A stretch of 64,000 bases of DNA from Arthrobacter sp. NicSoilC5 (lineage in GTDB: Bacteria > Actinomycetota > Actinomycetes > Actinomycetales > Micrococcaceae), in the NCBI RefSeq assembly GCF_019977395.1, contig NZ_AP024660.1, forward strand, positions 3,534,001 through 3,598,000, read 5' to 3'. The number at the start of each line of letters is the position of its first letter. The stretch's first letter is position 1. Of the stretch, positions 35,384-44,921 are shown piece by piece. Under the pieces are notes generated by a model. The model had not been told where the DNA came from and made no database searches. It saw nothing but the letters and a program-made list of their open reading frames with translations. The position numbers were made by a program, and so were the translations under genes.

Positions 35384-36325
35384 ATGAAGACCCCACACCC
35401 GCTGCCGGAGGAACTCCGGGGACGCCCCTTCACTCTTGTTGACGCTTCGGTTGCCGGAGTCTCCCCGCGCCGCTGGCGGCACGGGTCGCTGACATACCGT
35501 GGCCGGGGCATCAGGGTGGAAGGCACGACGACGGAGCTCCCCTTAAGCGTTCGGGTTCGGCCCTTTATCGAGGTCAACGAGCTGTGTGCAGCCTCGCACG
35601 TGACGGCTGCGGAGCTGCATTCGCTGCCGCAGCGGCGCCAGGACGAGGCCTATGACGATTACCACCTCATCCGCCCCGAGGGTGCAGCCCACCTGGACAG
35701 GCCCCATGTCATCGTGCACCGCATGAAGCTGTTTGAGGATGAGGTCGCCACACTTAACGGAATTCCGGTGACAACGCCTGCCCGGACCTGGCTCGACATG
35801 GCCGAGTTGTTGTCCGTGGATGAAATCGTGGCCATGGGGGACGCCTGTGTCCGTGCTCCGCGCCCCGACTTCGAGGGCCGCGACTTGCCGCTGTGCAGCA
35901 TATGGGACCTGCAGCGGACCATCGACAGGCACCGGGGAAAGCGGGGCCTCCGGAAGGCCAAGGAGGCCCTGGAACTCATCCGGGTCGGATCGGATTCGGC
36001 CCAGGAAACGATGCTCCGGCTCGCTATCGTCCGCGCAGGCCTGCCCGAGCCCGAGCTGAACGTTCCGATCATCACTGAGGACGGCGTCAGGCACCATGAA
36101 CCGGACCTGTCTTACCGCAAATACAGGATCGGAATCGAGTACGAGGGCGAGCACCACGGAGATGAAAGCCAGATCGCCAGGGACATAACGCGCTCTGAAC
36201 GGTACGCCGCCCTGGGGTGGACGGAGGTCAGGATTTCCAAACGCCACATGGTCAACGATGCGAAACCGGCCGCAGCCAAAGTTCTTGTTGCCCTGGCACA
36301 GGCCGGCTGGCGAAGGGGTTTATAA
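35384..36325 (+). CDS. DUF559-type endonuclease-like protein between inverted repeats
   Basis: About 313 aa from the ATG at 35384; an ATG at 35354 is the other choice and neither has a strong ribosome-binding site. The N-terminal part (DASVAGVSPRRWRHGSLTYRGRGIRV, VTTPARTWLDMAELLSVDEIVAMGDACVRA) resembles the AbiEi-like winged-helix found on such proteins. The C-terminal 100 residues (SAQETMLRLAIVRAGLPEPELNVPI, HHEPDLSYRKYRIGIEYEGEHHGDESQIARDITRSERYAALGWTEVRIS) fit a DUF559/Vsr-like restriction-endonuclease fold: conserved E, PDL, EYEGE and a late basic residue. It is bracketed by two inverted copies of a palindromic repeat. Role unknown. Confidence 0.7.
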   Translation: MKTPHPLPEELRGRPFTLVDASVAGVSPRRWRHGSLTYRGRGIRVEGTTTELPLSVRVRPFIEVNELCAASHVTAAELHSLPQRRQDEAYDDYHLIRPEGAAHLDRPHVIVHRMKLFEDEVATLNGIPVTTPARTWLDMAELLSVDEIVAMGDACVRAPRPDFEGRDLPLCSIWDLQRTIDRHRGKRGLRKAKEALELIRVGSDSAQETMLRLAIVRAGLPEPELNVPIITEDGVRHHEPDLSYRKYRIGIEYEGEHHGDESQIARDITRSERYAALGWTEVRISKRHMVNDAKPAAAKVLVALAQAGWRRGL

Positions 36326-36398
36326 AAACGAGTGCTCCGTACTTGTCGTTCTGACGGGTCAAAACGACAAGTACGGAGCAGTCGATGGGTGGGGGGCT
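36325..36398 (-). repeat. palindromic repeat, copy B (inverted relative to A)
   Basis: Hairpin arms 36333-36352 and 36361-36380: 20 bp with one mismatch, 8-nt loop. Read on the minus strand, it begins CCCACCCATCGACTGCT and continues to ACTTGTCGTTTT, with only about four differences from copy A over 36 nt. Its outer end reaches the purL stop codon at 36397-36399. It may double as a bidirectional terminator. Confidence 0.75.
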
Positions 36399-38706
36399 AG
36401 CCGAAGTACTTCGGCAGCGTCCCTTCGTGGGCTTCACGGAGGGCGTCCAGGGACAGGCCCTCCACGCCGTTGATCTCCAGCTTGCCGCTGGCCGCGTCGA
36501 CCACGCCGATGCGGGTGTGCGCGAAGCCGCGGGCGGTGCACATATCCGTGAAGCGGACTTCCTCGGACCGCGGGACGCCCACAATGGCGCGACCCTGGGA
36601 CTCAGAGAAGAGCGCCGTGAACAGGTCCACGCCGTCCCGGTCCATGATGTCCTGCAAGGCGATCCGGGCGCCCACGCCGTAGCGCAGCGAGGACTCAACC
36701 AGCGCAGCTGCGAGGCCGCCCTCGGAGAGGTCGTGCGCGGAGTCGATCATGCCGTCGCGCGAAGCGTTGATCAGGATCTCGCCCAGGGCGCGTTCTGCCT
36801 CAAGGTCAACCTTCGGCGGCTGCCCGCCCAAGTGGCCACGCATGTTGGCCCACTCGGAGCCGTCCAGCTCGGCGCCTGTTGTGCCCAGCATGTAGATGGC
36901 CTGGCCATCTTCACGCCAGCCGGACGGCGTGCGGCGCGCAACGTCGTCGAGCTTGCCCAGGACCGCCACCACGGGGGAGGGGTGGATGGGCGTGGTGCCC
37001 GTCTGGTTGTACAGCGAGACGTTGCCGCCTGTAACCGGGATGCCCAGCACCATGCAGGCGTCGGACAGGCCGCGGATGGCTTCTGCCAGCTGCCACATGA
37101 CGTCCGGATCTTCGGGGGAACCGAAGTTCAGGCAGTCGCTGACGGCCATGGGGATGGCGCCCGCGGTGGCGACGTTGCGGTAGGCCTCGGCCAGTGCCAG
37201 CTGGGCACCGTGGTACGGATCGAGGTAGGTGTAGCGGCCGTTGGCATCAGTGGCCAGGGCCACGCCCAGGCCCGTTTCCTCGTCAACGCGGACCACGCCG
37301 GCGTCGTCGGGGAATGCCATGGAGGTGTTGCCGCCCACGTACCGGTCGTACTGGTTGGTGATCCAGGACTTGGAGCACATGTTCGGCGAGGCCACGAGTT
37401 CAGTCACGGCCGCAGCCAGCTCGGCCGGAGCGGCCGGGCGGCCGGCATCCTGCACCGAGCCGGTGAAGGTGTCGGCCTGGACGGCATCCTGCCACTCGGG
37501 GCGGGCGAACGGGCGGTCGTAGACCGGGCCGTCGTGCGCCACGGTGCGGGGATCGACGTCGACAATCACGTCGCCTTCCCACGTGATGATCAGGCGGCCG
37601 GTATCGGTCACCTCGCCCAGCCAGGAGTACTCCACGGCCCACTTGTCCATGACGGCTTCGAACGCTTCCACGTTCTCCGGGGTCACCACGGCCATCATGC
37701 GTTCCTGCGACTCGGACATCAGGATCTCGCCCGGGGTCAGCGTGGGATCGCGCAGCAGGACGGAGGTCAGCTCAACCTGCATGCCGCCGTCGCCATTGGA
37801 GGCGAGCTCCGACGTGGCGCAGGAGATGCCCGCGGCGCCGAGGTCCTGGATGCCTTCCACCAGGGAGCCCTTGAAGAGCTCCAGGCAGCACTCGATGAGG
37901 ACCTTTTCCGCGAAGGGATCGCCCACCTGGACGGCGGGGCGCTTGGAGGGCTTGGTGTCGTCAAAGGATTCGGAGGCCAGCACGGAGGCGCCGCCGATGC
38001 CGTCGCCGCCGGTGCGGGCACCGAACAGGACCACCTTGTTGCCCTTGCCGGAGGCGTTGGCCAGGCGGATATCCTCGTGGCGCATGACGCCGACAGCCAG
38101 GGCGTTGACCAACGGGTTGCCCTGGTAGACGGAGTCGAAGACCATCTCTCCACCGATGTTGGGCAGGCCCAGGGAGTTGCCATAGCCGCCGATGCCCGCC
38201 ACCGCGCCGTGCATGACGCGGGCAGTGTCCGGGTGGTCGATGGCGCCGAAGCGCAGCGGGTCCATGACGGCGACCGGGCGGGCGCCCATGGAGATTATGT
38301 CGCGGACAATGCCGCCGATGCCGGTCGCGGCGCCCTGGTAGGGCTCAACGAACGACGGCGAGTTGTGCGATTCGATCTTGAAGGTCACGGCCCAGCCGTC
38401 CCCCAGGTTGGTCACGCCGGCGTTTTCGCCGATGCCCACCAGCATGTCCTTCTTCATTTCCTCGGTGACCTTCTGGCCGAACTGGCGCAGGTGGTTCTTT
38501 GAGGACTTGTAGGAGCAGTGCTCGCTCCACATGACGGAGTACATGGCCAGTTCGGCGCCGGTGGGGCGGCGGCCCAGGACCTTGACGATCTCGTCGAACT
38601 CGTTCTGCTTCAGGCCCAGCTCGGCCCAGGGCAGCTCGGTGTCCGGAGTCTTGGCAGCGTTCTCGACGGTGTCGATGTTGAACTTCTTGGTGGTTTCGGT
38701 GGTCAC
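36397..38706 (-). CDS. purL: phosphoribosylformylglycinamidine synthase large subunit
   Basis: 769 aa, the small-type PurL that works with PurQ and PurS. It makes FGAM from FGAR, ATP and glutamine-derived ammonia. Motifs: [19 protein letters not shown] near residue 60, [30 protein letters not shown] (metal and substrate site), and the two AIRS-like halves with [22 protein letters not shown]. Its start overlaps the purQ end by 4 bp. Final gene of purS-purQ-purL. Confidence 0.95.
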   Translation of the reverse strand: MTTETTKKFNIDTVENAAKTPDTELPWAELGLKQNEFDEIVKVLGRRPTGAELAMYSVMWSEHCSYKSSKNHLRQFGQKVTEEMKKDMLVGIGENAGVTNLGDGWAVTFKIESHNSPSFVEPYQGAATGIGGIVRDIISMGARPVAVMDPLRFGAIDHPDTARVMHGAVAGIGGYGNSLGLPNIGGEMVFDSVYQGNPLVNALAVGVMRHEDIRLANASGKGNKVVLFGARTGGDGIGGASVLASESFDDTKPSKRPAVQVGDPFAEKVLIECCLELFKGSLVEGIQDLGAAGISCATSELASNGDGGMQVELTSVLLRDPTLTPGEILMSESQERMMAVVTPENVEAFEAVMDKWAVEYSWLGEVTDTGRLIITWEGDVIVDVDPRTVAHDGPVYDRPFARPEWQDAVQADTFTGSVQDAGRPAAPAELAAAVTELVASPNMCSKSWITNQYDRYVGGNTSMAFPDDAGVVRVDEETGLGVALATDANGRYTYLDPYHGAQLALAEAYRNVATAGAIPMAVSDCLNFGSPEDPDVMWQLAEAIRGLSDACMVLGIPVTGGNVSLYNQTGTTPIHPSPVVAVLGKLDDVARRTPSGWREDGQAIYMLGTTGAELDGSEWANMRGHLGGQPPKVDLEAERALGEILINASRDGMIDSAHDLSEGGLAAALVESSLRYGVGARIALQDIMDRDGVDLFTALFSESQGRAIVGVPRSEEVRFTDMCTARGFAHTRIGVVDAASGKLEINGVEGLSLDALREAHEGTLPKYFG

Positions 38707-39476
38707 TTGTCGCCTCCCACAATCTTGTTCAGTACGGAGGTGAAGAAGCCGAGGCCGTGGGTATCGGACCCGCCGATGCCGTCCAGCGATTCGGGGCCGA
38801 AGCCCGGTTCCACGGCGTGCTCCGGGTGCGGCATGAGGCCCACCACGTTGCCGGCGGCATTGGAGATGCCGGCGATGTCCCGGCGGGAACCGTTCGGGTT
38901 GAAGCCCACGTAACGGAAGACGACGCGGCCCTCGGCCTCAAGGGCGTCCAGGGTTTTTTCGTCGGCGATGTACTGGCCGTCCTGGTTCTTCAGCGGGATG
39001 GTGATTTCCTGGCCGGCCTGGTAGTCCAGCGTCCACGCGGTGTTGGTGTTCTCCACGCGCAGCACCTGGTCGCGGCAGAGGAACTTCAGGTGGTCGTTCT
39101 TGATCATCGAGCCGGGCAGCAGGTGCGACTCGGTGAGGATCTGGAAGCCGTTGCAAATGCCCAGGACGGGCAGCTTGGCGTCGGAGTTGGCGGCGTCGAT
39201 GATCCTGGACATCAGCGGCGCGAAGCGGGCAATGGCGCCGGCACGGAGGTAGTCGCCGTAGGAGAAGCCGCCGGGAATCACGACGGCGTCCACGTCACCG
39301 AGTTCGGTGTCGCCGTGCCAAAGTTCGACGGCGGTGGCACCGGCGAGGCGCACGGCTCGGGCAGCGTCCCGGTCGTCAAGGGTTCCAGGGAAGGTGACGA
39401 CGCCGATGCGGGCGCCGGCGAGGCGCGGTTCCGCCGCGACAGCGACAGCTTCGCCGATCAGGGGAAGTTCAGTCAT
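38703..39476 (-). CDS. purQ: phosphoribosylformylglycinamidine synthase glutaminase subunit
   Basis: 257 aa. Class I glutamine amidotransferase: nucleophile cysteine in [10 protein letters not shown], and the catalytic His-Glu in [10 protein letters not shown]. It releases ammonia for PurL. Residues 1-20 ([20 protein letters not shown]) are a short N-terminal extension before the usual [15 protein letters not shown]. One base after the purS stop, and overlapping purL. Confidence 0.95.
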   Translation of the reverse strand: MTELPLIGEAVAVAAEPRLAGARIGVVTFPGTLDDRDAARAVRLAGATAVELWHGDTELGDVDAVVIPGGFSYGDYLRAGAIARFAPLMSRIIDAANSDAKLPVLGICNGFQILTESHLLPGSMIKNDHLKFLCRDQVLRVENTNTAWTLDYQAGQEITIPLKNQDGQYIADEKTLDALEAEGRVVFRYVGFNPNGSRRDIAGISNAAGNVVGLMPHPEHAVEPGFGPESLDGIGGSDTHGLGFFTSVLNKIVGGDK

Positions 39477-39477
39477 C

Positions 39478-39729
39478 TCAGGCCTCGACGACCTCGACGT
39501 TGACGACGTCCTCGATCACGGGGTTGGAGAGGAGGGTTTCTGCCGCGTCGCGGGCCTGGGCCAGGATTTCCTCCGTCACCTCGCCGTCGACCGTCAGTTC
39601 GAAACGCTTGCCCTGGCGGACAGAGCTGAAGCTGGTGAAGCCCAGCCGGGGGAGAGCGCCAACGATTGCCTTCCCCTGGGGGTCCAGAATCTCGGGCTTG
39701 GGCATGACGTCAACAACGATCCGGGGCAT
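39478..39729 (-). CDS. purS: phosphoribosylformylglycinamidine synthase subunit PurS
   Basis: 83 aa from the ATG at 39729 with AGGAG upstream. Small helper subunit that bridges PurL and PurQ and may channel ammonia: [50 protein letters not shown] with the usual repeated-beta fold. First gene of the operon. Confidence 0.95.
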   Translation of the reverse strand: MPRIVVDVMPKPEILDPQGKAIVGALPRLGFTSFSSVRQGKRFELTVDGEVTEEILAQARDAAETLLSNPVIEDVVNVEVVEA

Positions 39730-39869
39730 CCGGCAACTCCTGTGCGTGAGCTTGGGTAAGGGCGCAGCGGAGTGGTGCCGTCTCACGCCGTACCGGGGGT
39801 GCCGGGGACAAAGGGGGTCACCTGCGTTGGTTCACCATGAGGTCGGGCGCTCCGCGAGCTTGCTCTCCC

Positions 39870-39898
39870 ATTCTACCGGCCCGGGCGCATCCCTTTGA
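39870..39898 (-). promoter_or_regulatory. candidate promoter of purS-purQ-purL
   Basis: Minus strand -10 TAGAAT (39875-39870) with TTCAAA about 18 bp upstream as -35. It would give a leader of roughly 130 nt before purS. Confidence 0.5.
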
Positions 39899-39989
39899 AT
39901 CGCGCGGTTCCCTGCAGCGGAGCCGCGCGAAACGCCGGGGCCGCACGGCCGTTCTTTGGCTGGTTCTGGAGTTGCCGGGAGGCCTTCAC

Positions 39990-39995
39990 TAGGAT
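39990..39995 (+). promoter_or_regulatory. -10 box of leaderless small membrane protein transcript
   Basis: TAGGAT followed by 6 nt and the ATG at 40002. Confidence 0.5.
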
Positions 39996-40001
39996 TGCTG
40001 G

Positions 40002-40187
40002 ATGGCTGAGAATTCGAAGTCCGTGCTGTTGCCGGTGGTTGCCGCTGCCGTGTTCGCCGGTCTGGGCCGGATGGTGTTCCAGAAGGTGAAAGCGGACCGG
40101 CTGGCCCGCGAGACCCGGGTGGCCGGGCCTGTGGATGAAAAGACCAGGCAATGGATCAGTGATGTGGTGCGCACTCCCCGCCAGTAG
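40002..40187 (+). CDS. small single-pass membrane protein, unknown
   Basis: 61 aa. Residues 7-24 (SVLLPVVAAAVFAGLGRMVF) form one membrane helix, then a basic segment (QKVKADRLARETR). No family recognised. A leaderless -10 box precedes it and a strong terminator follows, which supports real expression. Confidence 0.6.
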   Translation: MAENSKSVLLPVVAAAVFAGLGRMVFQKVKADRLARETRVAGPVDEKTRQWISDVVRTPRQ

Positions 40188-40215
40188 CACGGGCAGGCTT
40201 CCTCCGCTCCTTGCA

Positions 40216-40242
40216 GGGCGTCCTTCGGGGCGCCCTTTTTTA
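40216..40242 (+). terminator. rho-independent terminator
   Basis: Stem AGGGCGTCC / GGGCGCCCT with a TTC-type loop followed by six T (40237-40242). Confidence 0.8.
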
Positions 40243-40436
40243 GTTCCGCACTCCTTCGGTGTTCCCCGTATGACAAGCGGAATTTTCTTAAATGTGCTCT
40301 ATGTCATATCGCGCTATCAGTCTGTACTCTGTGAACAGTCTGGTCGCGGCAAATTACAAAACCTGTAATTCCCTCTGCAGTGCCAGTCATTGGGGCGCCC
40401 ACCAAGTATGGGCCGCACATCGTGAAAGGGTTGCAC

Positions 40437-43400
40437 GTGAAATCAACTGGAAAGAGCCCTTCGCGGGCTGGGGGACTCCGGAAGGCGGCCGCGCTGGCCG
40501 TCGGGCTGCCCCTGATCCTGAGCTCGCTGGCCGTGGCTCCCGCCTCGGCGGCGCCTGGCGTCCAAGGCCCGGGAAATGTTTCCTCCAGCGCAAAGGACAG
40601 TCAGTTCAAGGACGGCCGGTACATTGTGGTACTCGCCGGTCCGGCCGCCGCGGCCTACGAAGGGGGAGCTGCAGGACTTGGTGCGACCAAGCCCCAGCTG
40701 GGCAGGAAGCTCGACGCCGGCAGTCCCAACTACAAGGCGTACGACGCGCACCTGCGCACCCAGCAGCGGGACGTTGCAGCGGCCCAGGGCGTCACCCCCG
40801 CCAAACAGTACACCGCAGCCCTTAACGGGTTCACGGCGGAACTGACGGCAGTGCAGGCCGCAGCACTGTCAAAGGACAGCCGGGTCCTGGCCGTGGCACC
40901 GGACGTCGAGAACAAGCCCGACTACACCACCACCGACTTCCTCAAGCTCACCGGCCCCGACGGCGCCTGGGCCCAGCAGTTCGGCGGCGAAGCCAACGCC
41001 GGCAAGGGCGTTGTGGTGGGCGTCATCGACTCCGGCTACGCGCCGGACAACCCCTTCCTGCAGGGCGAACTGCTGAAGCCGCTGCAGGGCGACCCGCAGG
41101 TCGGCGTTCCCTACCGCACCGGTGACGGCAGGATTGCCATGCTCAAAGCGGACGGCACAACCTTCGAGGGCGAATGCCAAAAAGGCCAGGGGACCGGGGC
41201 GTCCTTTGACGGATCCCTCTGCAATTCCAAGGTCATCGGCGCCCGCTACTTCGCGGATTCCTTCCTTCAGTATGTGCCCCCGGGAGAGCGTGCCCCGGAA
41301 GAGCAGATCTCCCCGGTGGACGTGGGCAGCCACGGCACGCACACCGCCACCACGGCCGCCGGCAACGCCAACATCGAACAGGTCATCGACGGAGCCAGCT
41401 TCGGAAAGAGCTCCGGCATTGCCCCCGCCGCCAAGGTTTCGGTCTACAAAGTCTGCTGGGAGGACACCAACCCGGACACGGGCGGCTGCTACTCCTCGGC
41501 GTCGGTTGAGGCCGTGGACGCGGCCATCAAGGACGGCGTCGACGTCCTGAACTATTCCATTTCGGGCAACAACAACAGCACCACCGACCCTGTGGCGCTG
41601 GCATTCCTGAACGCTGCGGCCGCCGGGATCTTCGTCTCGGCCTCCGCCGGAAACTCCGGCCCGACCGCTTCCACGGTGAACCACGCGTCCCCGTGGCTGA
41701 CCACGGTTGCTGCGTCCACCTTCCCCAGTGACCTGCTGGGAACGGTCAAGGTGTCCGACGGGTCGCTGTACCGCGGCGCGTCGATCATGAAGTCGGAAGT
41801 GGCGGACAAGCCCGTTGTCGTGGCTGCTGCTGCGGCGGCCCCCGGCGCGGCCAACCCCAACCTCTGCGGTCCGGGAACGCTTGACGCCGGCAAAGTGGCG
41901 GGCAAGGTAGTCGTCTGTGACCGCGGCGTAGTGGACCGGACCGCCAAGAGCCAGGAAGTCCTGGCCAAGGGCGGCGTGGGCATGATCCTGGTCAACCTCA
42001 CCAGCAGCTCCGAGGACGCCGACAACCACGTCATTCCCACCGTCCACGTCAATGCCCCCAAGAGCCTGGAACTGAAATCCAAGCTGGAAGCCAACCCGGC
42101 GCTGACCGTCAGCCTGGTCAAGGGCGACCTGACCGGCCTGCCCCCGGCAGCCGCACCCCAGATCGCCGGCTTCTCATCCCGCGGACCCACCCTGGCCTCC
42201 GGCGGTGACCTGCTCAAGCCGGACATCTCTGCCCCCGGTGTCAACGTCCTGGCCGGCGTCTCCACCATCGGCAACCACGGCGCCCAGTTCGGATTCATGT
42301 CCGGTACCTCCATGGCAGCCCCGCACATCGCCGGTTTCGGCGCGCTGGTGCTGGGCAAGCAGCCCAAATGGACCCCCGCCAGGGTGAAGTCCGCCATGAT
42401 GACCACGGCCTTTCCGCTGGTCAACGCCGATGGCACCCCCAATACGGATCCGTTCCAGGGCGGCGCCGGCCACATCGACTCCACTCGGGTGCTTGATCCC
42501 GGGCTGGTCTACGACTCCGGCATCCAGGACTGGCTTGGTTTCCTGAATGGACAAGGTGTGCAGACCGGAGCGCCACAGGCAGGCACCATCGCCGCCCGCG
42601 ACCTCAACCTGCCCTCGATCGCCCTGGGCAGCCTGGTTGGAGAGGTCCAGGTGAAGCGCAAGGTGACCGCCTTGGTGCCGGGCATGTACCGTCCCGAGGT
42701 GAACATGCCGGGCTTCAACGTCAACGTCGAACCCAAGGCCCTGAACTTCGCCAAGGCAGGCCAGACCCGTGACGTAACCCTGACCATCCGGAACGTCAGC
42801 GCACCAATGGGCAAATTCAGCACGGGAAGCCTCACCTGGAAGGGGCCCCGGACGGTGGCGTCACCAATCGCCATCCGCCCCGTTGACGCCCAGATCGCCC
42901 CGTCCTTCACCTTCAGCTCGGCCACGGGCACCGGCAGCGGCACCATGGAGCTTGTCTCCGGTTCGGACAATCCCATCGCCGTCGCCGTCGAAGGACTGGC
43001 GCCGCTGAGCCAGACCGCCATCACCAAGACGCCGGGCGCGTATGCCCCGACGAACGATGCGCACAATGCCCTGGTCCAGGTAAACGTGCCGGCCGGCACG
43101 TCGTTTGCCCGGCTCGGCATCCAGGCGCAGTCGAACGACGTCGACTGGGACATGGTGGTCTACGCCCCGAACGGAGCGGGTGGCCTCACGGCCACCCAGG
43201 TGGCAACAGCATCCGCCAGTGAGTTCCTGGACCTGGAATCACCCCGTCCCGGAACCTACTATGTGGTGGCCAACCTGTACGCCACACCTGACAACGGCCC
43301 CGCCACGGCCTCCGTCCAGGCCGTGACCTTCGCCGGGGACGCGGGCAATCTCACGGTGAACCCGAACCCCATCGTGGCGCCGAACGGAACCGCCACCTCG

Positions 43401-43568
43401 GCGACGCTGAACTGGACCGGCCTTGCTGACGGTTCCTACCTCTCACGGCTGAGCCTTGGCAGCAACGGCATCAAAACGTGGGTGAACGTGCAGGTGGGAC
43501 CGGGCTCCGCGCCCGCCCCGGCCGGCGCTCCCCAGCTTGGCCTGGCGCAGGCGGTACCCGCCGCCTGA
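40437..43568 (+). CDS. secreted S8 subtilisin-family serine protease
   Basis: 1043 aa from GTG at 40437, which has AAAGGG upstream; a GTG at 40380 would add 19 residues before the signal. Signal peptide at about 1-40 (AAALAVGLPLILSSLAVAPASAAP), then an inhibitor I9-type prodomain (GRYIVVLAGPAAAAYEG ... FTAELTAVQAAAL). Catalytic triad: Asp198 in VIDSGYA, His299 in GSHGTHTATTAAGN, Ser625 in MSGTSMAAPHIAG. A PA domain is inserted between His and Ser (CDRGVVDRTAKSQEVLAKGGVGMILVN). The C-terminal 350 residues are Fn3-like beta domains as in plant-type cucumisin subtilases. Two SSI-like inhibitors lie just downstream. Confidence 0.9.
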   Translation: MKSTGKSPSRAGGLRKAAALAVGLPLILSSLAVAPASAAPGVQGPGNVSSSAKDSQFKDGRYIVVLAGPAAAAYEGGAAGLGATKPQLGRKLDAGSPNYKAYDAHLRTQQRDVAAAQGVTPAKQYTAALNGFTAELTAVQAAALSKDSRVLAVAPDVENKPDYTTTDFLKLTGPDGAWAQQFGGEANAGKGVVVGVIDSGYAPDNPFLQGELLKPLQGDPQVGVPYRTGDGRIAMLKADGTTFEGECQKGQGTGASFDGSLCNSKVIGARYFADSFLQYVPPGERAPEEQISPVDVGSHGTHTATTAAGNANIEQVIDGASFGKSSGIAPAAKVSVYKVCWEDTNPDTGGCYSSASVEAVDAAIKDGVDVLNYSISGNNNSTTDPVALAFLNAAAAGIFVSASAGNSGPTASTVNHASPWLTTVAASTFPSDLLGTVKVSDGSLYRGASIMKSEVADKPVVVAAAAAAPGAANPNLCGPGTLDAGKVAGKVVVCDRGVVDRTAKSQEVLAKGGVGMILVNLTSSSEDADNHVIPTVHVNAPKSLELKSKLEANPALTVSLVKGDLTGLPPAAAPQIAGFSSRGPTLASGGDLLKPDISAPGVNVLAGVSTIGNHGAQFGFMSGTSMAAPHIAGFGALVLGKQPKWTPARVKSAMMTTAFPLVNADGTPNTDPFQGGAGHIDSTRVLDPGLVYDSGIQDWLGFLNGQGVQTGAPQAGTIAARDLNLPSIALGSLVGEVQVKRKVTALVPGMYRPEVNMPGFNVNVEPKALNFAKAGQTRDVTLTIRNVSAPMGKFSTGSLTWKGPRTVASPIAIRPVDAQIAPSFTFSSATGTGSGTMELVSGSDNPIAVAVEGLAPLSQTAITKTPGAYAPTNDAHNALVQVNVPAGTSFARLGIQAQSNDVDWDMVVYAPNGAGGLTATQVATASASEFLDLESPRPGTYYVVANLYATPDNGPATASVQAVTFAGDAGNLTVNPNPIVAPNGTATSATLNWTGLADGSYLSRLSLGSNGIKTWVNVQVGPGSAPAPAGAPQLGLAQAVPAA

Positions 43569-43586
43569 CCGGGAAGACATGGGGGG

Positions 43587-43625
43587 AGGTCCCGGGTGGT
43601 CGTCAGGCCGCCCGGGACCTTTTTC
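43587..43625 (+). terminator. rho-independent terminator after the subtilase
   Basis: Stem AGGTCCCGGGTGG / CCGCCCGGGACCT with an 8-nt loop, followed by TTTT. It starts 19 nt after the stop. Confidence 0.85.
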
Positions 43626-43668
43626 GTTCCGGCCGCTGTCGTTCCTGGCTCGTTGCTGCCGCAGGAAG

Positions 43669-44001
43669 CTACGTGGCCGTCCCGCCGAGCAGGGGGCCCA
43701 TGGCTTTCCAGCGGGCGATTTCGCAGCCGTCGGTACGGGAGAAGGCCGCGTGGACGGCGCGCCCACGGTACATACCCGTGACCACGGCAACCTGCGGGCC
43801 CCCGTACTGCTGCGTGCACAGTTTGGGCGGCCCCGGCTTGGGGAAAAAGATGTCTTCGCCGAACCGCTCCACGGCGGCAAGGGCGGCCACGGGCTCGGGC
43901 AGGGTGGTCCCGGCAGCCGGGTGCCCGTCCTTTGATACCAGCCGGAACACGTATTCGGGAGCGTCGGGGTGGTCCCGGATGCTGATGGTCAGGTCTATCA
44001 C
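43669..44001 (-). CDS. subtilisin-inhibitor (SSI)-like protein without signal peptide
   Basis: 110 aa. Residues 60-105 (LCTQQYGGPQVAVVTGMYRGRAVHAAFSRTDGCEIARWKAM) match the C-terminal half of Streptomyces subtilisin inhibitor, including the reactive-site loop after the first Cys and the second Cys that pairs with it. The upstream cysteine pair of SSI is missing (VFRLVSKDG and no second Cys), and there is no signal peptide. That fits a cytoplasmic protein with one or no disulfide. Overlaps the downstream glycosylase-family gene by 4 bp in sequence order. Inhibitory activity not proven. Confidence 0.75.
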   Translation of the reverse strand: MIDLTISIRDHPDAPEYVFRLVSKDGHPAAGTTLPEPVAALAAVERFGEDIFFPKPGPPKLCTQQYGGPQVAVVTGMYRGRAVHAAFSRTDGCEIARWKAMGPLLGGTAT

Positions 44002-44921
44002 CGTGGCGCTCCTTCCGCGATGACCCCGAGTTCCGCTGCCAGCCGTTCGCGCAGTGCACCCGCTTCCGCTGCGAAAGAGCGCTGGTGCTCAACATAGGCG
44101 GCCTTGCCATGGGGCGTCTCAATGGGGATGGCGGGGTACCCCCAGTCGGCCAGGTCGTAGGGGGATGCCTGCATATCCATGGCCCTGATCCGCCACGACA
44201 GTTCGAAGCAGTCCATCACCAGCTCGCTGGGCAGCGCCGGCAGCAGTTTATAGGCCCATTTGTAGAGGTCCATGTTGGCATGGAGGCATCCCGGCTGCTC
44301 CATGTGCCGCTGCGATTCCCGGCTGGGCGAATGCTCGTTGAGCGGGATGGCGTCCGGGGTGTAGAACCGGAACGCGTCGAAGTGGGTGCAGCGGATCCTG
44401 TTGTCCTCCACCACCTTGTCCGTACCGGCCGCACCCAACCGCAGCCGCAGGTACTCATGCCGGAGGTCGAACTTGTCCTGCCGGTAGACCATGGCCCACT
44501 CGTGCAGTCCGAAGCAGCCAAACTGCGCCGGCCTGGCGGCGGTGCCGCGGAGGATGATGCCGGCGAAGGCCACTGCATCCCTGCGGTCGGCCAAAAAGGC
44601 GTGCCGGTCGAAGGTGACCGCGGTGCTTCCCGCAGCCAGCCCCAGGGCGGCAAGCTCGCCGTCGTCGAGCGCCCGGTAATGCTTCCAGCCGAGCCGTCCG
44701 GCTGCCTGGGCGCCGGTGAGGACTGCGCCGGCACCGGGGTGCCAGCGCTTCAGCTGGCCGGGCTTCTGGGTGTAGTAGGTGAAGAGGAAGTCTTCCACCG
44801 GGTGTTTCTGTCCCGCGGACCGCCGGGCCAGGTATGGATCGGCATAGCGGCTGACGCGCTGCAGGTGGGCCTCTTCCCTTGCCTGCGCACTGTCCGCCGC
44901 CAGGAGCTTAAGAGGCTCCAC
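43998..44921 (-). CDS. actinobacterial protein of the '3-methyladenine DNA glycosylase' label family
   Basis: About 307 aa from a GTG at 44921; the start is uncertain and the upstream frame is open. The sequence (ADPYLARRSAGQKHPVEDFLFTYYTQKPGQLKRWHPGAGAVL, FGCFGLHEWAMVYRQ, CTHFDAFRFYTPDAIPLNEHSPSR, QPGCLHANMDLYKWAYKLLPALPSELVMDCFELSWRIRAMDMQASPYDLADWGYPAIPIET) matches a family commonly labelled 3-methyladenine DNA glycosylase in actinobacteria. I see no classical HhH or AAG motif, so the label is doubtful. It lies between the two SSI-like genes, overlapping both ends. Confidence 0.55.
   Translation of the reverse strand: MEPLKLLAADSAQAREEAHLQRVSRYADPYLARRSAGQKHPVEDFLFTYYTQKPGQLKRWHPGAGAVLTGAQAAGRLGWKHYRALDDGELAALGLAAGSTAVTFDRHAFLADRRDAVAFAGIILRGTAARPAQFGCFGLHEWAMVYRQDKFDLRHEYLRLRLGAAGTDKVVEDNRIRCTHFDAFRFYTPDAIPLNEHSPSRESQRHMEQPGCLHANMDLYKWAYKLLPALPSELVMDCFELSWRIRAMDMQASPYDLADWGYPAIPIETPHGKAAYVEHQRSFAAEAGALRERLAAELGVIAEGAPR

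Noticed and set aside
36385..38502. 705-codon plus-strand frame opposite purL
   Set aside because: Shadow of purL with codon bias typical of antisense frames and no recognisable domain.
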